Shown: one piece after another, positions 36,684 through 49,790 of the stretch
Layout: each line of letters opens with the position of its first letter
Numbering within the stretch: position 1 is the stretch's first letter
From: Amphirosellinia nigrospora
Taxonomy: Eukaryota > Ascomycota > Sordariomycetes > Xylariales > Xylariaceae
Length of the DNA: 64,000 nt
Direction: 5' to 3'
Assembly: GCA_004123355.1 (NCBI GenBank)
Contig: SCHM01000002.1
Coordinates: forward strand, 2,046,001-2,110,000
Made by a program: the position numbers and the translations under genes
The notes under the pieces: model-generated
Seen by the model: the letters and a program-made list of their open reading frames with translations, nothing else
Told to the model about the DNA's origin: nothing
Databases searched by the model: none

Positions 36684-39600
36684 CTAGAAGCAGTTAAGGC
36701 TGCCCTTCTTCTTTTTCTTATTGTTGATCGCATTCATGCGCTCCTCCAGGTGAGCACGAGCGCGTTCTGATTCCTGCCGCTTCTTGCGTTCTTCCTCAAT
36801 TTGGTGGAGACTATCTCTCCATCGGGAGTCTTGAGGGGGTTTGTCTTTGAGTTCCTTGTTCTCTACCTCCAATTCTTGAGCCCGCTTCTTCCATGCTTCG
36901 GCGTCAGCCTTGACTTCTTAGATTGGTTCTCGAGATCGGTGAGAGCCTCCTCTAACGTGGTAGTGAGCTGTTTCTCCGCTTTCAGGTGCCTTTCAATACT
37001 CTGGATACGAGCTTCCTGGTCCTCTCGGATCTGAGCCATGGCGAGATCGTTGCTGACTGGCCTGCCGCCAGTTGGGGTGGGCGGAACAGGAGAAGTGCTG
37101 CCACCGGCTGGCAGGGGTGGCAATGGGATGGCTGGCGGTGGTGAGGGAAGTGATACCACAGATGCTGTTTTGCGCATTTGGGAGGTCATCGAATTTGTAC
37201 GCTTTGGTGCGTCTGCCTCCTCGACACGAGCCTAACGATATTGTCAGTTAACATGCAGTAGACTCCTGGAATAGGTTACAGTACCTGCAAAAGAGCCACT
37301 TCCTGCCGGATGGTTTCTAGCTCGACCTCTGCCTTCATCTTGGCGGCGTAGGCTTCCTCTATCTGAGCATTACGCTCAGTTTGTAGAGTCGATAACCTGT
37401 TGTTCGTGATCTGGGCTTGATCAAAATTGGTTTGAAGCTGGTCCTCAAGTTCTTCGACTATCCGTGATTGCTTCTTGTTCTTATTTTCGAGGTCGGTCAT
37501 TCTCTTTCGCACGGTGGTCAATTGCTCAGGGACGGACGGATAAGGGTTCTTCAAGTCGTTGCCATCCACATGCAGCATATCGTTCAGAGTTGATTTGACA
37601 GCCTCTAGATCACGCATTATAGTATTATTGATTGTAGAGAGCTCATTGATGTGGTTTTCAAGTTCTGCCCCTCTTTGCTGTTCTTCGCGCAAGATGCTCT
37701 GATAGGCGATCAGCTCTTCGATACGGCCGGAGAGGCTATCGACAGTGACCTCAACTCCCATAACTTCAGCAATTTGAGCAGCAAGCTTTGCCAGCTCATC
37801 GTGAGCTTCAGCGGCGTCGCTCTCCAATAGTTTGATGTTTTCAGCGTGCTCAGCCATCAGAATATTGAGCTGAGCGTCATAGTCCTGCTTGGAAGCAGTG
37901 TGGATCTCCTCAATCTGGCGAGCATGATCCGCATGAAGCCCCTGTAGGTTCTGCTCATGGGACTTTAGGGTCTTTTCATGCTCAGCGATTTGTGTTTCAA
38001 GCCGATCAATCAGTTCCTTGTGGTTATCGATCTCAGTTGTTGCAAGCTCCTTCGCTTGTGATATATCCGTCAGTTGATTCTTTGTGGCGGCATGTGCTTG
38101 TTCCAACTCAGAAACTTTGGCATTGTGACTATCAATAACAGCTCTGTACTCGTCGATCTCAACACGAAGGAGTGCAACAATCTTCTCATGTTGGGCCTCT
38201 ACTCGGTCGCTTCGGTGCGGATCTTGGCCTCGTTGCCTTGGGCCTCGGTAAATTTGACGTTGATAGAAGTTAATTCAGCTTCTAATCTCTGAATAGTTTT
38301 CTTCATCTGGCTCTCGGCAGTTTGCATTGCTTCAAGGGTACTCTGATGTTTTCCTTCCCAGCTAGAAAGTTCGGCTTCGAGCTGCGAAATCCTGTTCTCT
38401 TGTGTGGTAATTACATCGGCATCTTGAGCAGTATTCTCACGTTCACGGCTTCCCGTTGCGGAACCTGCTTTGGTTTCGGCAGCTTCTCGTAGTGAGACAC
38501 GCAAGGCCTCAAGCTCGACACGAAGCTCTTTTTCGCGAGTGGCGTAACCCTCCTGTAATGTCTTGAACTGTTGCTCATTTTGCTCTAGTTGGTCTCTCAT
38601 CGTGGCAACAACACTAATGTCCATGGGACTAGATTTCAAGCTAGAACGTTCACGTGTTAGACCGGATATAATGGTCATTTTCGTTTCCATTTCCTTTTTG
38701 GCCTCGGCAACATCGGCTTCAAGCTCCTGAATACGCTCGGACCTCATATGAAGTTCGTGCATCGCAGAGTTAAGATTAATTTCAAAGTTTTGCATCTTGT
38801 CGGGGTCTTGCTCAAAATTCTCAGTTGCGATGTTTCGAAGGGCGGCGAAAGAACGATGCGCACGGTCAATAATCATGACGTTCTGGCTTGACTTTCGTCG
38901 AATGACGGGCGTGGCAGTACCTCTCGGGGACGGTGGGTCGGCGTACTTGGCTTTGGCAACCTCGGTCTTGAGCTCCTCCACCGTGTCCAAGGTTTCTTGG
39001 TGCTTTTCTTCAAGTTGGGTATAACGTTCGATAAGTTCCTTTTCGGCCGCTGCTCTTTCGCTCGCAAGACGTTTGAGTTGCTCCAGCTCAATGGCAAGCG
39101 CGTCATTCTGCATAACTGAAGTATCAACGGTGAGAGTTTCGCTCGACTCTGATGGTTTCGGTCCTTCCGCGGTAGCTTCAGTCGCTACTTCAGTATGTAG
39201 AGTATCCGTAGTAGAAGGGGATTCCATAGCTGAGGACAACTCCGAGGAAAGCGATTGTGAGGATAAATGTGTCTCGTCTTTGCCATCGCTGAACTTTGAA
39301 TCCGATAAAAAAGACGATGGTCGTGTTTGGTCTGGGGAATTCACCGACAATACCGAGTCACGGATCCTGTGTGGGTGGCGTGCCTCGTCGACTTGATCTT
39401 GCAGTTCGGCTAACGCCTTCAGGGCCTCCTCATACTTGGCATGAAGTAAATCAAATTCACCAAGTGTAGATTCATGCTCAACTCTGAGATCAACGAGTTC
39501 CTGGGTAACAGTTTCAAGCTTATCATTTACAAACTGATTCTGGGCTGGGCTTTGAGGGGGTACTCTAGACCTGTCACACTCTCTTCTGCATTAGTGACTA

Positions 39601-42186
39601 TCGTTTCGGCAGCCCCATTTGTCGCCTCAGATGGCGCCGTTTCGGATGACTCCTCTTCGATAGCCTCCTTTTCGAGTCCCTCATTCACTTTGGGTAGAAC
39701 TTCACGGAGACTCAGACTGGCACGGCTCTTACTGGACCGCTCGGAAAAGGTACGGCGGTGTCCGATCCCTTGAGTTTGCATGGCTTCAGCCTCGCCATCG
39801 GCTTTGTTGTCATCGTCCTTAATATGGTCTAACTCGTATAACAGACTATCGAGTTTTCCAAGACTTCGTTGGCGCTCAATAATTTGTTCGAGCCGATCCA
39901 TCTCACGCTGCATTAGTTCCTGGTCTTGATCAGACTCTGCGAGCCTCTCTTCCAATGTACTCTTCGGAGCTGCTTCGTTCTCTCGGATCCGAGCGATTTC
40001 TTTTTCGTAGCTCTTGAATGACGGCGGTATTCTTCTCCTCACCAGAGCGTGTTTGCTTGGCCCGGAGCATGCATGCAGATAACTCTCAGTATTAGTCTCC
40101 CGATCCATAACTTGTGCACACGAGCGGTAAGCTGATTATTGATAGTCTCAACGTAGGCGCATTTCGTTTCTTTCTCTAACAATGACGTCTCAGTGTTCGA
40201 AAAGTGTGCCGAGTGCTTGAAAGCGATGCTCAAGCGTCTGAATAGTCTTTTCGTATTCCAAGACAACCTGCTCGACAGCCTGCGCAAACGAGTTAGATCG
40301 ATTCAAACGTTCCGTGGCGCTGTCCCCCAAAGTCTCTTCTAAGCTTTGGTTTTCTGCAGCCTCGTGGTCCCGAGCCCTGGCCATTTCTGCAATGAGCTTC
40401 GCATGACGCTGGCCTAATGTATTGTAATTTTCTTGTACATCCAATAGTTGGTTCTGCAATTCGGTTTCCCGTTCGTTTTGGCGCTCGGACCTCTCACCAG
40501 CCACCACGTTACGTCTTTCCCCTCCACCACGCTCCGAACTCCGGATCTGTTCACGTAGGAAGGCAACTTCGGCCTTGAGACGCTCGATAATGGCTTGCTT
40601 ATCCCATCCTCCACTTGCTGTATTCTGGGCTTGCTCTGGATGGCACGGGCCCTTTGTGCATACTGCACTGTGTTGAGGGTTTCACTGAGATGGAATTCTG
40701 CAGGGGTCACACATGCTATCATGTAAGTGATTGCGTTACCGCCTAGCGAATCCTGCAGTAATCGTGTCAAACGCGAATCTCGATACGAGACATGTGATCC
40801 CGCCTGGCGGGAAGATAACTGCGAGATCACCTTGCCCAGCGCAGCCAGGCCTGCATTGATGGATATACCCTCTCGAGCCCGTTCGCCTTGTGCACCGGTA
40901 TTCTTCAGGCGTTCGCTACCGGCTAAATCGACGAAATGCAGCTTGCTATCCGTTGTAACCCAACTGTCGCCACCCGACATGGCCTCCAACGGTACCGAAA
41001 ATCGCTTCTCCGCCCCGTGCGCGGCTTGCGGCTTGTGCTTGCGCTGGATCAGGTTTAAACTAAACACGGCATGAGAACGTGACGATTTCGCATTAACGGC
41101 CGTCGCATCAGTCTGCCGTATAGTAGACCCAAAATTTAGAGCGTTCATCAGATCATCGACTGAGTTGATATCGACCTGGCGGAGTCCTGTTAGGATGATA
41201 TTACCTCTATCTTCACGAATATTAACGGCGCTGCGTTCATGTGGTCCGACACTATCAGGAAGAAGCAAGTCCCGCAGCTGCTCGTTGTAGATTTCTAAGT
41301 AAGTTGCCTTCAATTGCCAGTTTTTTTCAACAGGTTTCGAGGCCGGAGCTTGCATCGAGTATCGTGCAGGTGCACGGAGTTGAGACATGGAACTGCGATT
41401 GGAATTTCGCGGGGGTACGGAACCCTCGAGCTTTTCGAATAACTCTGTGGCAGCACGTGGTATGACACCTACAATAAATCGTGGTCAGCGTTTGTCAACA
41501 AGGCTGGACCTGAAGAACGTCCAGCATGGGTTAGTGGTTCCGGTGCCACGATCCAAGACTAACCCATAGAATCCAGCTCGCCTTGTTCCGAGGGACCCGA
41601 AGTGCCCATTGTATATGATTTTCCTGCACCCGACTGACCGTAGGCCAGTAGAGAAACGTTATATCCTTGCAAAAAAGCATTGATACTCTCGTTGAGATAG
41701 TCCCAAACACCATCTTGGCTGACATCAGGACCAAAGACACGATCAAAGACGAAACTTTCTTTCCCTGAGGTGCGTCAATTGCTATGCTGGTGTCTGATGT
41801 GGTTTGGACCATGGCTCTTTGGAATCGCTGGGGAATGAGATCGAAGCCGGGATCGGAGGGTTTTAACGGTGGTCGGACGCGAACAGCTATTTGCGCCAGC
41901 TAGTTAGCTTTGCAACGAAATGGTATACGACGAACCACCTAGGAAGTAGATTGATTCCCTGAGTAGACAGGCACCATGTAGTATGTCAGTATAGACCAAT
42001 AAATCAGCACTCACCAACTTTGACTGCAGTACGGCCACCATCTTCGTCTGATGCTCGACTCCCCCCACCAGCCTTACTTGTCATACTCAAACGGCTGCTG
42101 CTTCTTGTGGATGGCTTCACCATGGCGCTCATCGGTCGCGGTGGGAACGACATTGCACTAGGAGATCCAGGGGGTGAGGTTGCCAT
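36684..42186 (-). CDS. Long kinesin, kinesin-4-like motor with coiled-coil tail
   Basis: Plus-end-type motor protein, about 1,700 aa. The first exon (MATSPPGSPSAM..., 42186 to about 42015) joins AVRVRPPLKPSDPGFDL. The motor shows P-loop AYGQSGAGKSYTMG (about 41650-41610), switch I NAKSSRSHAVFSL, switch II LHFVDLAGSERLKNTGAQGE, INAGLAALGKVISQL and SYRDSRLTRLLQDSLGGN, closest in my judgement to kinesin-4 (KIF4/KIF21). An intron with donor GTTAGT lies at about 41463-41565. A coiled coil of more than 1,100 residues follows (40600-37290), then a Pro-rich stretch LPSPPPAIPLPPLP and a last coil ending KKKKKGSLNCF. At least seven frame breaks occur, near 41775, 40640, 40195, 40065, 39540, 38205 and 36918. 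Each is a one-or-two-base loss inside conserved or coiled sequence, so exon ends are approximate. Confidence 0.85.
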
Positions 42187-44859
42187 GTTGGCGACGCTGG
42201 TACCGATTTCACCGCTACTGCTCCGTCTCTATTATGGTGGTACAATGATAATAGGTATTCTTGTAGACAGGGATTGGCCGGGCGATGCGACAGTAGGGGG
42301 CGGGAACGGGAAGGACCTGAGCCGTCTGATACTGGTACGGCTGAAATAAATGGTTAGAAAGAGGGTTTGGGGACATGACGCAGAACAGGACTACATCTAG
42401 ATACCTTATATCTACTTCAACAAACCAGTCGCAAGGCCGAGAATAAACAGAAACCCTTTCCAACCCGGGCAAGGCCTGATTAGAACTCACGCGTCATGTG
42501 CTGCGAGTAGAATATTATTGGGGATGCTGCGGGATAAGCGTGGCTGGTCGTGAGTCGGTCATAGAGGCGCGGCAACAACCGGTAAGCGGGCGGCTCGCGA
42601 CAAAGGGATGGCGGATGGCGGATGGCGGTAAAGTATGTACTGGGCGTCGCGGCACCAGAGAGGTCAAAGAAGGAAGAAGGAAGAGGAAGAAGAAGAATTA
42701 AAAAAAACACTGCTCGATACTGCAGTAGGTTGAGGTCGGGATTAGGGGGGAAAAGTGAATGTGATGAATCCGGGGTCAGTAAGGTAGCAGCAGCACTATG
42801 GATACCTATGGATGGTCTTTTTTTGTTCCTTCACTTTTTTCTTCGCCGGGTGCCTGCACACGCATTTGCTACCTACTAGGTAGGTAGCGCTGGCACATTT
42901 GCTTTGCAGTAGCACATCAAATCTGTTCCTGATCTTACCTGCACTACTTCGTGAGGTACTAAGCGTACCAAGCTCGATTTGGGTGCTTCCCGTTATCTTG
43001 TCCCAATTCAACGGGTGATTTAAGTGGTAGCCAATGATCCGAGGCACCCTACGTCTGTGCGCTAGCAACGCCTAGTCCAAGTTGGGATGGACTTCGTCAG
43101 GGGTTGGCGGTACGCAAGGGGCACCAAAAGGGTGTAAGACGACCCTCCCCGGCCTCTGGAGAAAACCGAAGGACCAGATTAGGTGCAGTAGGACATGGGA
43201 CATGAGTACATTACACATTCTACTTGGAAGTACCGACTGCGCTACTGATCTATGAGGAGATACCTACTTGCTTTACCTACATCTGTACAGTAGACCTACC
43301 GACGGTTTGCAGCTGTCCTGGCAAACCTGCATGTAATTATGTATAACCTCTATAAAGAGGGAGAGAGAGAAAATTCTAGGGCTAGGTCAGGCTTTGAGTT
43401 TCTCGATGAAGCATAACCATAAGCAAGTACGTTAATTAATTGCCCCTCATTGTTCTGCGCTTAGGACCCATCTCACAACGACTCGAAGCCGGGCTACATA
43501 GTCTTGCTCTTTCTTGTCACCTATCTAGTGGGTGTCCGTTATTGGGTGATTTAAGATTATATCCTACCTAGTAATTAATTAGATTCAATCTTTCCATTGG
43601 ACCAAATCCCTCAGCAGTAAACATCATGGTATTTGTTTGAATCTGTTAAAGTATGTATGTCGGGTGCCTACAGGATATTGAAACTGTATCATTGGCGCCG
43701 GAAGCGGTGGTTAGAGCTACCTCCCTACCACTTACAGAGAAAAGCAAAGGGGAGAAGAGAAAAAACTTGATGATCCCAGCGAAATATGAGAGAAGAGGCT
43801 ACGGTATTGAATATCACGATAGAGGAGGTTCAGCTCGAGGTAAGTAGCATTCATTGCCTCTTCTGGATGCGAAAGCAACCACATTAAGAGATTGCCTCTC
43901 CGGCTACCTGCCGACAGACAGGTTTTCAAAATGATGCGGCTCGCTGTCAATGAAAAGTATTCAACCGGCAACTTGTTATACTATACTCAAGTTGGGTAAG
44001 GTGTGCATTTCGTTTCTGCTAGGAATACATGTGGCAGAAGGATTCCGACCATTTCCTAGACGGGTGACTGGGGTGGACGGCTTCCCCAACCCGTCACCGT
44101 TGTGTCTTATTGTTTCCTGCATGTTGCCATGTTGCGAGAACCCGTGTGCAAAACATCTCGCAGCCAAGTCCTGCAACCACTGAGATGTCTCAGTCCTTGG
44201 GTGAGTGCCTGAGCGTGCAGGTCCATGCAGGTATTCCCTCGGATCAGCCCATCGCCCATCGCCCATCCTTCCACATACACTACAGCTTTGTAAGCAGGCC
44301 TCCAAGGTTCTTTGCAGGCTGGGACCGAGGATATTATACTAGCACCAATCCCTCACACTAAATACATGGACCAGGTCCACAACTTGGCAAATACCATCAC
44401 ATAAATATAAATGCCATAAAGATAGAAAAGCATATATACAGTAGGTGTACTAAGCTTGATCTGGTTCGGAAGAGGGAGGCGTTCCCAAATGCTTACAATG
44501 GTGACGGGTTCAATAGTTGAACTCAAGTGCTAGGTATAAGAGTGCATCCAAATCAAGGTACCTTCAACGTTCACAGCACAGAGAGGCACCTGGGTGCAGT
44601 CACGTGGGTCGCGTTCGCGTTCTAGAGTGTCTTCCCCCATAGTGAATAAGACGCGTACCACGCATAGCATTGAAGTGAAGAGCAATCAATGTACACGCCG
44701 ACGCACAACACAACTTGAAGTGCAGCCACAACACAACATAATCTCTGCTGTGCTTTGGTATTGCTACATACTCACTTTGCCATTTCCATGCTTGAATTTT
44801 GCTTGCACACTTTCTTATACTAGTTGCCATTCAACAAGTGGGTATCAAATGATGTCAAT
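42187..44859. other. Intergenic region between kinesin and eme1
   Basis: About 2.7 kb between divergent genes. The kinesin leader may have an intron (donor GTGAGTTC near 42490, acceptor TTTCAG near 42345). A short GGCGGAT tandem lies at about 42605-42625, a GA-rich tract near 43360, and partial CCTAGG motifs near 42876. No other gene seen. Confidence 0.5.
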
Positions 44860-47026
44860 ATGCCAGCAGAGGTGATCAGTCTACTATCTTCAAGCCCAGT
44901 TCGAGCTACATCCCTTGAGCCAGAGAAGCCAGAGAAGCGAAACAATGGGCATGCGCCTCTCGATTGCGACACAAGAAATCCATCGTGTCACACCCCAATC
45001 GACCCTGTTGCTGGAACAAAGCGAACGTTGAGTTGCCAGGCCCGCCACGAGCGTCATGACCAGAATGGCTTTCTCTTTCTGTCCGACGACTTCGACACGA
45101 CCGGCGATCTAGACGGCAGTTTCTGCAAGAAATCTCGAACATCTGCCGACCTATTGCATCGTGGCAAGATAGAGGGTAACCCGCTTTGTCCAAGAAAACC
45201 GAGAAGCCCGCTACGGTGGCATCCTCTCGCCGAGAACCACTGCAGCCCATCTCTAGGAAGCGATGGGGCAACGCGGTTGAAGATATCGAGTTCAGCAGCT
45301 CTCCTGCCAACTTCGTCCCGTCAGTGGCTGCTAGAAAAGCCCCGAGTTACTGTCCGATCCGTTTGCAAGCTCACAGAAAGAGCATACGCCCAATCCCATC
45401 TCACGCAGAGCTGCATCCGAGAGCCTGTTCTGTAGTTCGCCAGATGAACTGAATAATAATGGAGGGAATGGAGGGAATGCTACAATGAATTTGCTAGTAG
45501 AGCCCAGTAGAGGTCAATTGGCAAAAGACAATCATAACACCCAGCGATCTTCGAAGGCAACATTCATTGATCTCTTAAGTGATCCTCCTGATTCTCCGCC
45601 AAGGCTCGACCCGCGCCCCAACCCTCCAACTATTCGCCACAAAGCCACTTGGGATCCTATATCAAGCTCCGCGCCCGAGGCATACGATATTCAGGATTTA
45701 CTCTCAAGCCCGCCTGTTGCGACGGAGGCGCGGCCGCGTTCTCGACCCAGAGCTACCAGTGTGAGCGATTCTTGTGACTCTGATGGCCTTCCAGATCTGG
45801 GCGACGTTGATTTCGCAGAGATCAGAGCGACGAAGCACTCTCACGGATTATCGTCTCGTCCAACAGCCCGGGCATCAAAACAGACAACGAAGAAAGTGAT
45901 TAAGTCTATTGAGGAGAAAGAACGTGAAAAAGGCCAAAAGATGGAGGCTAGGGAGGCCGAGAAGGAACGCAAACGCCTTGAAAAGATACGTGCCAAGGAG
46001 GAGCGTACTCTGCAGAAGGAGAAGGAAAAAGCGCTGGCCGAAGTAAACAAGTTGCGGACTGATAAAAAGGTCTCCGCACCAGAGATGATTGTGGATATAC
46101 CCGCGAGCATTAGCTCTGGTCTCAAAGTACAGATTGAAGCCCTCTTAGGCGACTTGAATGTCCAAAACGAAACTTGGAATAGCACGGTCGAGCATGTTGT
46201 CAAATGGCGCCGGAAGGTCACGTCTCAATTCGACGAAGACATGGGACTATGGAAACCAACGCCTTTGCGTATCAAAGACGAGAATCATGTGTTGGTCATT
46301 ATCCAAGCAGTTGACTTCGTCAATTTTGTCCTCGGTGAGGAGGGACAGGACTTGGAAGCGCATGTTTCAAAGATGAAGAAGGAGTTTCCAAGTACTAAGG
46401 TTATCTATTTGATCGAAGGCCTCATGGCATGGATGCGTAAGAACAGGAACCTTTTAAACCGGCAATTTGTCTCTGCAGTCCGGAGTCTCGGGACGAGTGT
46501 CGATGCAGGTCCCTCAACTACCCAGTCCCGTCGTCGGAATAACAACCAACTTCAAGAATACATTGATGAAGACAAAATTGAAGACGCTTTACTATCTCTT
46601 CAAGTCCTACATGGGACGCTCGTTCATCACACAAATGCGCCGGTCGAAACGGCGCAGTGGGTGGCTGTCTTCACACAGCACATCAGCACCATCCCGTACC
46701 GCAAAGCTCGCGATGCTGGTTCTGATGCTGGGTTTTGCATGGAGTCTGGCCAAGTTCGCACCGGCGATGGTGCTAAGGATACGTACATACGTATGCTGCA
46801 AGAAATACACGTGTCACTGCACCATCGCTTACGGTATTGTCACAAAATACGAGTCGTAACGGACTTGGTACGGGGTCTCGAAAACGAGGGACCGCTAGCC
46901 CTGGCAGAATGTAGAAAAAGTGCCAACAAAGATGGTGCCCTTACAGATCGTACTATCGGGCCAGCTATCAGCAAAAGAGTACACAAGATATTCCTAGGCC
47001 GAGACCCAACAAGTACAGACGTCTAG
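44860..47026 (+). CDS. eme1: Structure-specific endonuclease subunit Eme1
   Basis: Non-catalytic partner of Mus81 that cuts branched DNA during replication-fork repair and meiosis. The start MPAEVISLLSSSPVR (a SUMO-interacting-like hydrophobic patch) was preferred to an ATG 36 nt upstream because orthologues begin this way. A disordered region with more VIDLL-type patches follows (TFIDLLSDPPDSPP), then a charged coil SIEEKEREKGQKMEAREAEK (about 45905-46060). The ERCC4-type domain follows (VIYLIEGLMAWMRKNRN, VAVFTQHISTIPYRKARDAG, ESGQVRTGDGAKDTYIRMLQ), then the helix-hairpin-helix region with GPLALAECRKSANKDGALTD and SKRVHKIFLGRDP. Two or three frame breaks lie in 45180-45480. Three single-base losses near 46806, 46823 and 46854 cancel, so the frame stays open but about 17 residues are garbled. 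Confidence 0.9.
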
Positions 47027-47593
47027 GTTAAATACAAGACTCTAAGGACCGTTATTCAAGAACACTCTAGCCGCCATGGATTATGCGAACTGTGACATGA
47101 ATAAATTATACGATGACATGTATTAACTGTTTAGTACCCTTCGCTCACATCAAATGGAATCAGACATCCAATACAGCTCAGACGCCCGGCTTCATCTCAA
47201 CCAATGCAGCGAGGTGTCATTTATTCCGAGTCATTAGAGCACACTAGTGAAGATTTACTAATACAAGAAAGTAAATTGCCTTTCTTTCGCTTTATCTAGC
47301 TGGTATTTAGTGCCCGTGTATGCTAGTTAGTGTTTTGCGGCTGAGCGAATAGATACCCCGTCTTTCTAAGCAGAGCAACAGAACTAGCCCAAAGACAACC
47401 AATCACGTGAATACCTAGGTTAGAACTGCAGCGTCGTTTTGTTCTATATATGTGAATGTGTACCATCTCATTCATCATTTGCAGTCTCAGACTTACGCGC
47501 TTGCCTTCCTGGCCTCAAGATATCTTACCATTCTTTTCATCCTATTTAGTAGAGGGCTCGTGGCTTTCGCTCCCCCTAACCTGGGTACAGCTG
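47027..47593. other. Intergenic region
   Basis: About 570 bp between eme1 and the DUF4246 gene, AT-rich. An upstream in-frame stretch of the next gene (from 47456) is open but hydrophobic and unlike the family, so it is read as leader sequence. Confidence 0.5.
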
Positions 47594-49790
47594 ATGAGAA
47601 TGAATGACGACTCACACCGCCTGAAGCTGCCAGGCTTCGGTAGCCGTTTGACCCAGGTTCCGGAACATGTCGTGAACTTCTTTATGCATGCGCTCTGGGA
47701 AGCGTCCTGTTTCGAGAGCACCGGCCTCAAGCTTCGAGAGGTGCGAATGATGGAGTTCATGAACCAAATCACGGACAAGCCTGAATGGGAGCGGAAGGTT
47801 TTTGATGAAGAGATTGTGAATAGATGGCGCGAGGAGGCAATGGGACCGGGAGCGAAGGAGATAAATCTCGATGGCGACGTATATATGACGGAGAAGATGT
47901 TTGATAATGTGAGTCGCCTTATTTATCATATCTTAGCGCGGGCACAAGCTTAATAGTGCAGTAGTGTATCAAAGAACTCCGTGACAAAGTTCAGGAATAT
48001 AAAGACACTAGATTGATCAGCATCCTCGATGCGGAGATTGAAGTAGTCAAATCAGACTCAGTCATCTCACAATCTCTTGCTCAACTATTAAAGGCTGCGG
48101 TTAGGCCTCTGGAGGATGTCCCAGACCACAAGAAAGACTGGCAGTGCGTAATTCTCGGAGTTATTTTCTTCCTACTTTGGCAGCTTTCAGAGCACGATGT
48201 TTCCTCTTGGGACGTGGATGATGTCTCAAAGTTTCTGACACCCTCACAATTCACACCATAAACAGCAATAACTAACTTCGAGTGTTGTAGTCCTGGGACA
48301 GACCGCAAGGTCCTGGACTTACTACATCCGTCATTATTTCCCATGGTCTATGGAACCTCGCGTGTCTTGCCGTACGGCAAGGTTCCGCTTCGTGAATGCG
48401 TGACGTTCAGTGGTAATGGCGAGACATACGTCTTGCCCGACGAGCCTATTTGGTCACGAATAAAACCAGCTCTTCTTGGCGGGACGCAGTGGCTCCCGAG
48501 CGATATCGCTTGGACCGCGTCGGGTGGTACGCAGATCACTAGCTATGTCAATAACTTACATCCAAAGGATCATGCCGAATTATACCCAGTGCTTGAGCAG
48601 TTCGTTGCGGCTGCTGTACCCCTTTGGGAACGCTGTTTGTATACCCGTGGCGGCAACAACAGAATTAGTACGTATCCCTAAATCATTAATCGTCGAATAT
48701 GAAAAGCTTTACTCGCATATACCACATATATTCCACACACGTCCAATATCTCGAAGAGCGTACGAGTTTTTACTATTTATGAAGTTATCTAACTCGTCAT
48801 GTTATAGTGAAGCCGCGGATAACTCAATTGCCTAGAGGCGACGAAGATGATTTCTACCTTCCTGAGGACGCGGTTTACGATCGTTCTCCGCTCCGGGAAA
48901 ATGAAGACGAAGATGATTACTTGTTCACAGATCAATATTACGATTGGAACAGGGCCCATCGAATCTTGACATGGCCGGAACCCGATGAATACAATCCGGT
49001 TCGCACGCGATGCGCAGATATGCGCCCCAATCTCCGAGCTATGTTTCCTGATGGATTACAAGTGATATTCAAGCTCGCCAATATCCATCTCTCGCCGGCC
49101 GACCCAGAGTACGGGGCGGTTCATTGCATGTTGAAGGCGCTCTAAACGACCGTATTGTAGCGACAGCGCTCTATTACTATGACTGCGAGAATATCACCGA
49201 GAGTGTCCTGACGCTGCATCACCCTGTAGACGTGGAAGAACTACGAATGATTCCTCCTCAGCACGAATTCGAGTCTCTTGAACGCTGGCTAGGGATCTCG
49301 AGCTATGACCCATCATTACAGCGACTTGGAAGGGTTGTCACTCGACAAGGGAGGCTTCTCGCCTTTCCCAACGTGCTTGCGCATCAAGTACAGCCGTTTA
49401 AGCTTGCCGATAATAGCCGACCGGGTCATAGAAAAATTCTAGCCATGTTTCTAGTCGACCCGCACATCCGCGTCCTATCGACATCCGTCGTGCCACCACA
49501 GCGAAAGGACTGGTGGGCTCGTGAGGTTCGAAAGGTTGGTCCATTGGCTACATTGCCGATGGAAATCTTTGATCTAATTATCGAGTCTGTCGATGGCTTC
49601 CCCATGACCTGGGAGGATGCGCTTGCGACTAGGGAAACTTTGATGCGTGAACGGAGCTGGGCGAAGGAGGCATTTGATAAAACGATGGAGGAAGTAAGTC
49701 TGCTATTTCTCTCTCAACTATCTTTCGCTCTTAGTAATAAGAACTAACATGCCATACTCACAGAACATGTACAATTTCTGCGAGCATTAG
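47594..49790 (+). CDS. DUF4246 protein, 2OG-Fe(II) oxygenase-like
   Basis: Fungal DUF4246 family. Exons: 47594-47908, 47965-48143, 48291-48667, 48808-49693 and 49764-49790. Conserved blocks are LKLPGFGS at the start, REVRMMEFMNQITDKPEWERKVFD, DWHPGTDRKVLDLLHPSLFP rebuilt across the second intron, VYGTSRVLP, and the C-terminal HVEGALNDRIVATALYYYD and VQPFKLADNSRPGHRKILAMFLVDP. The last blocks look like a jelly-roll oxygenase core with HxE, distal His and Arg. The last exon ends MYNFCEH, a family ending. One base is missing in a G run near 49111. Biochemical role is not established for the family. Intron 2 is one of four related introns in this region. About 590 aa expected. Confidence 0.85.
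48144..48290 (+). repeat. Introner-like intron, copy 1 (DUF4246 intron 2)
   Basis: 147-bp intron beginning GTGCGTAATTCTCGG and ending TTCGAGTGTTGTAG. It aligns along most of its length with the intron at 51959-52075 (shared TATTTTCTT, GATGTCT and AACAGCAATA blocks and an almost identical 3' end) and shares the AATTCTCGG start with 52077-52220. The near-ends CTCGGAGTTA and TAACTTCGAG can pair with each other, one pair being G-U. Sequence-related introns at unrelated gene positions suggest a mobile intron family. Confidence 0.65.

Noticed and set aside
45485-47026. A separate 513-aa gene starting at 45485
   Set aside because: Upstream sequence in shifted frames continues the same disordered N-terminus of Eme1; the apparent start follows frame breaks.
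47456-47593. N-terminal extension of the DUF4246 protein
   Set aside because: The residues are hydrophobic and unlike the family, which begins at the LPGFG block.
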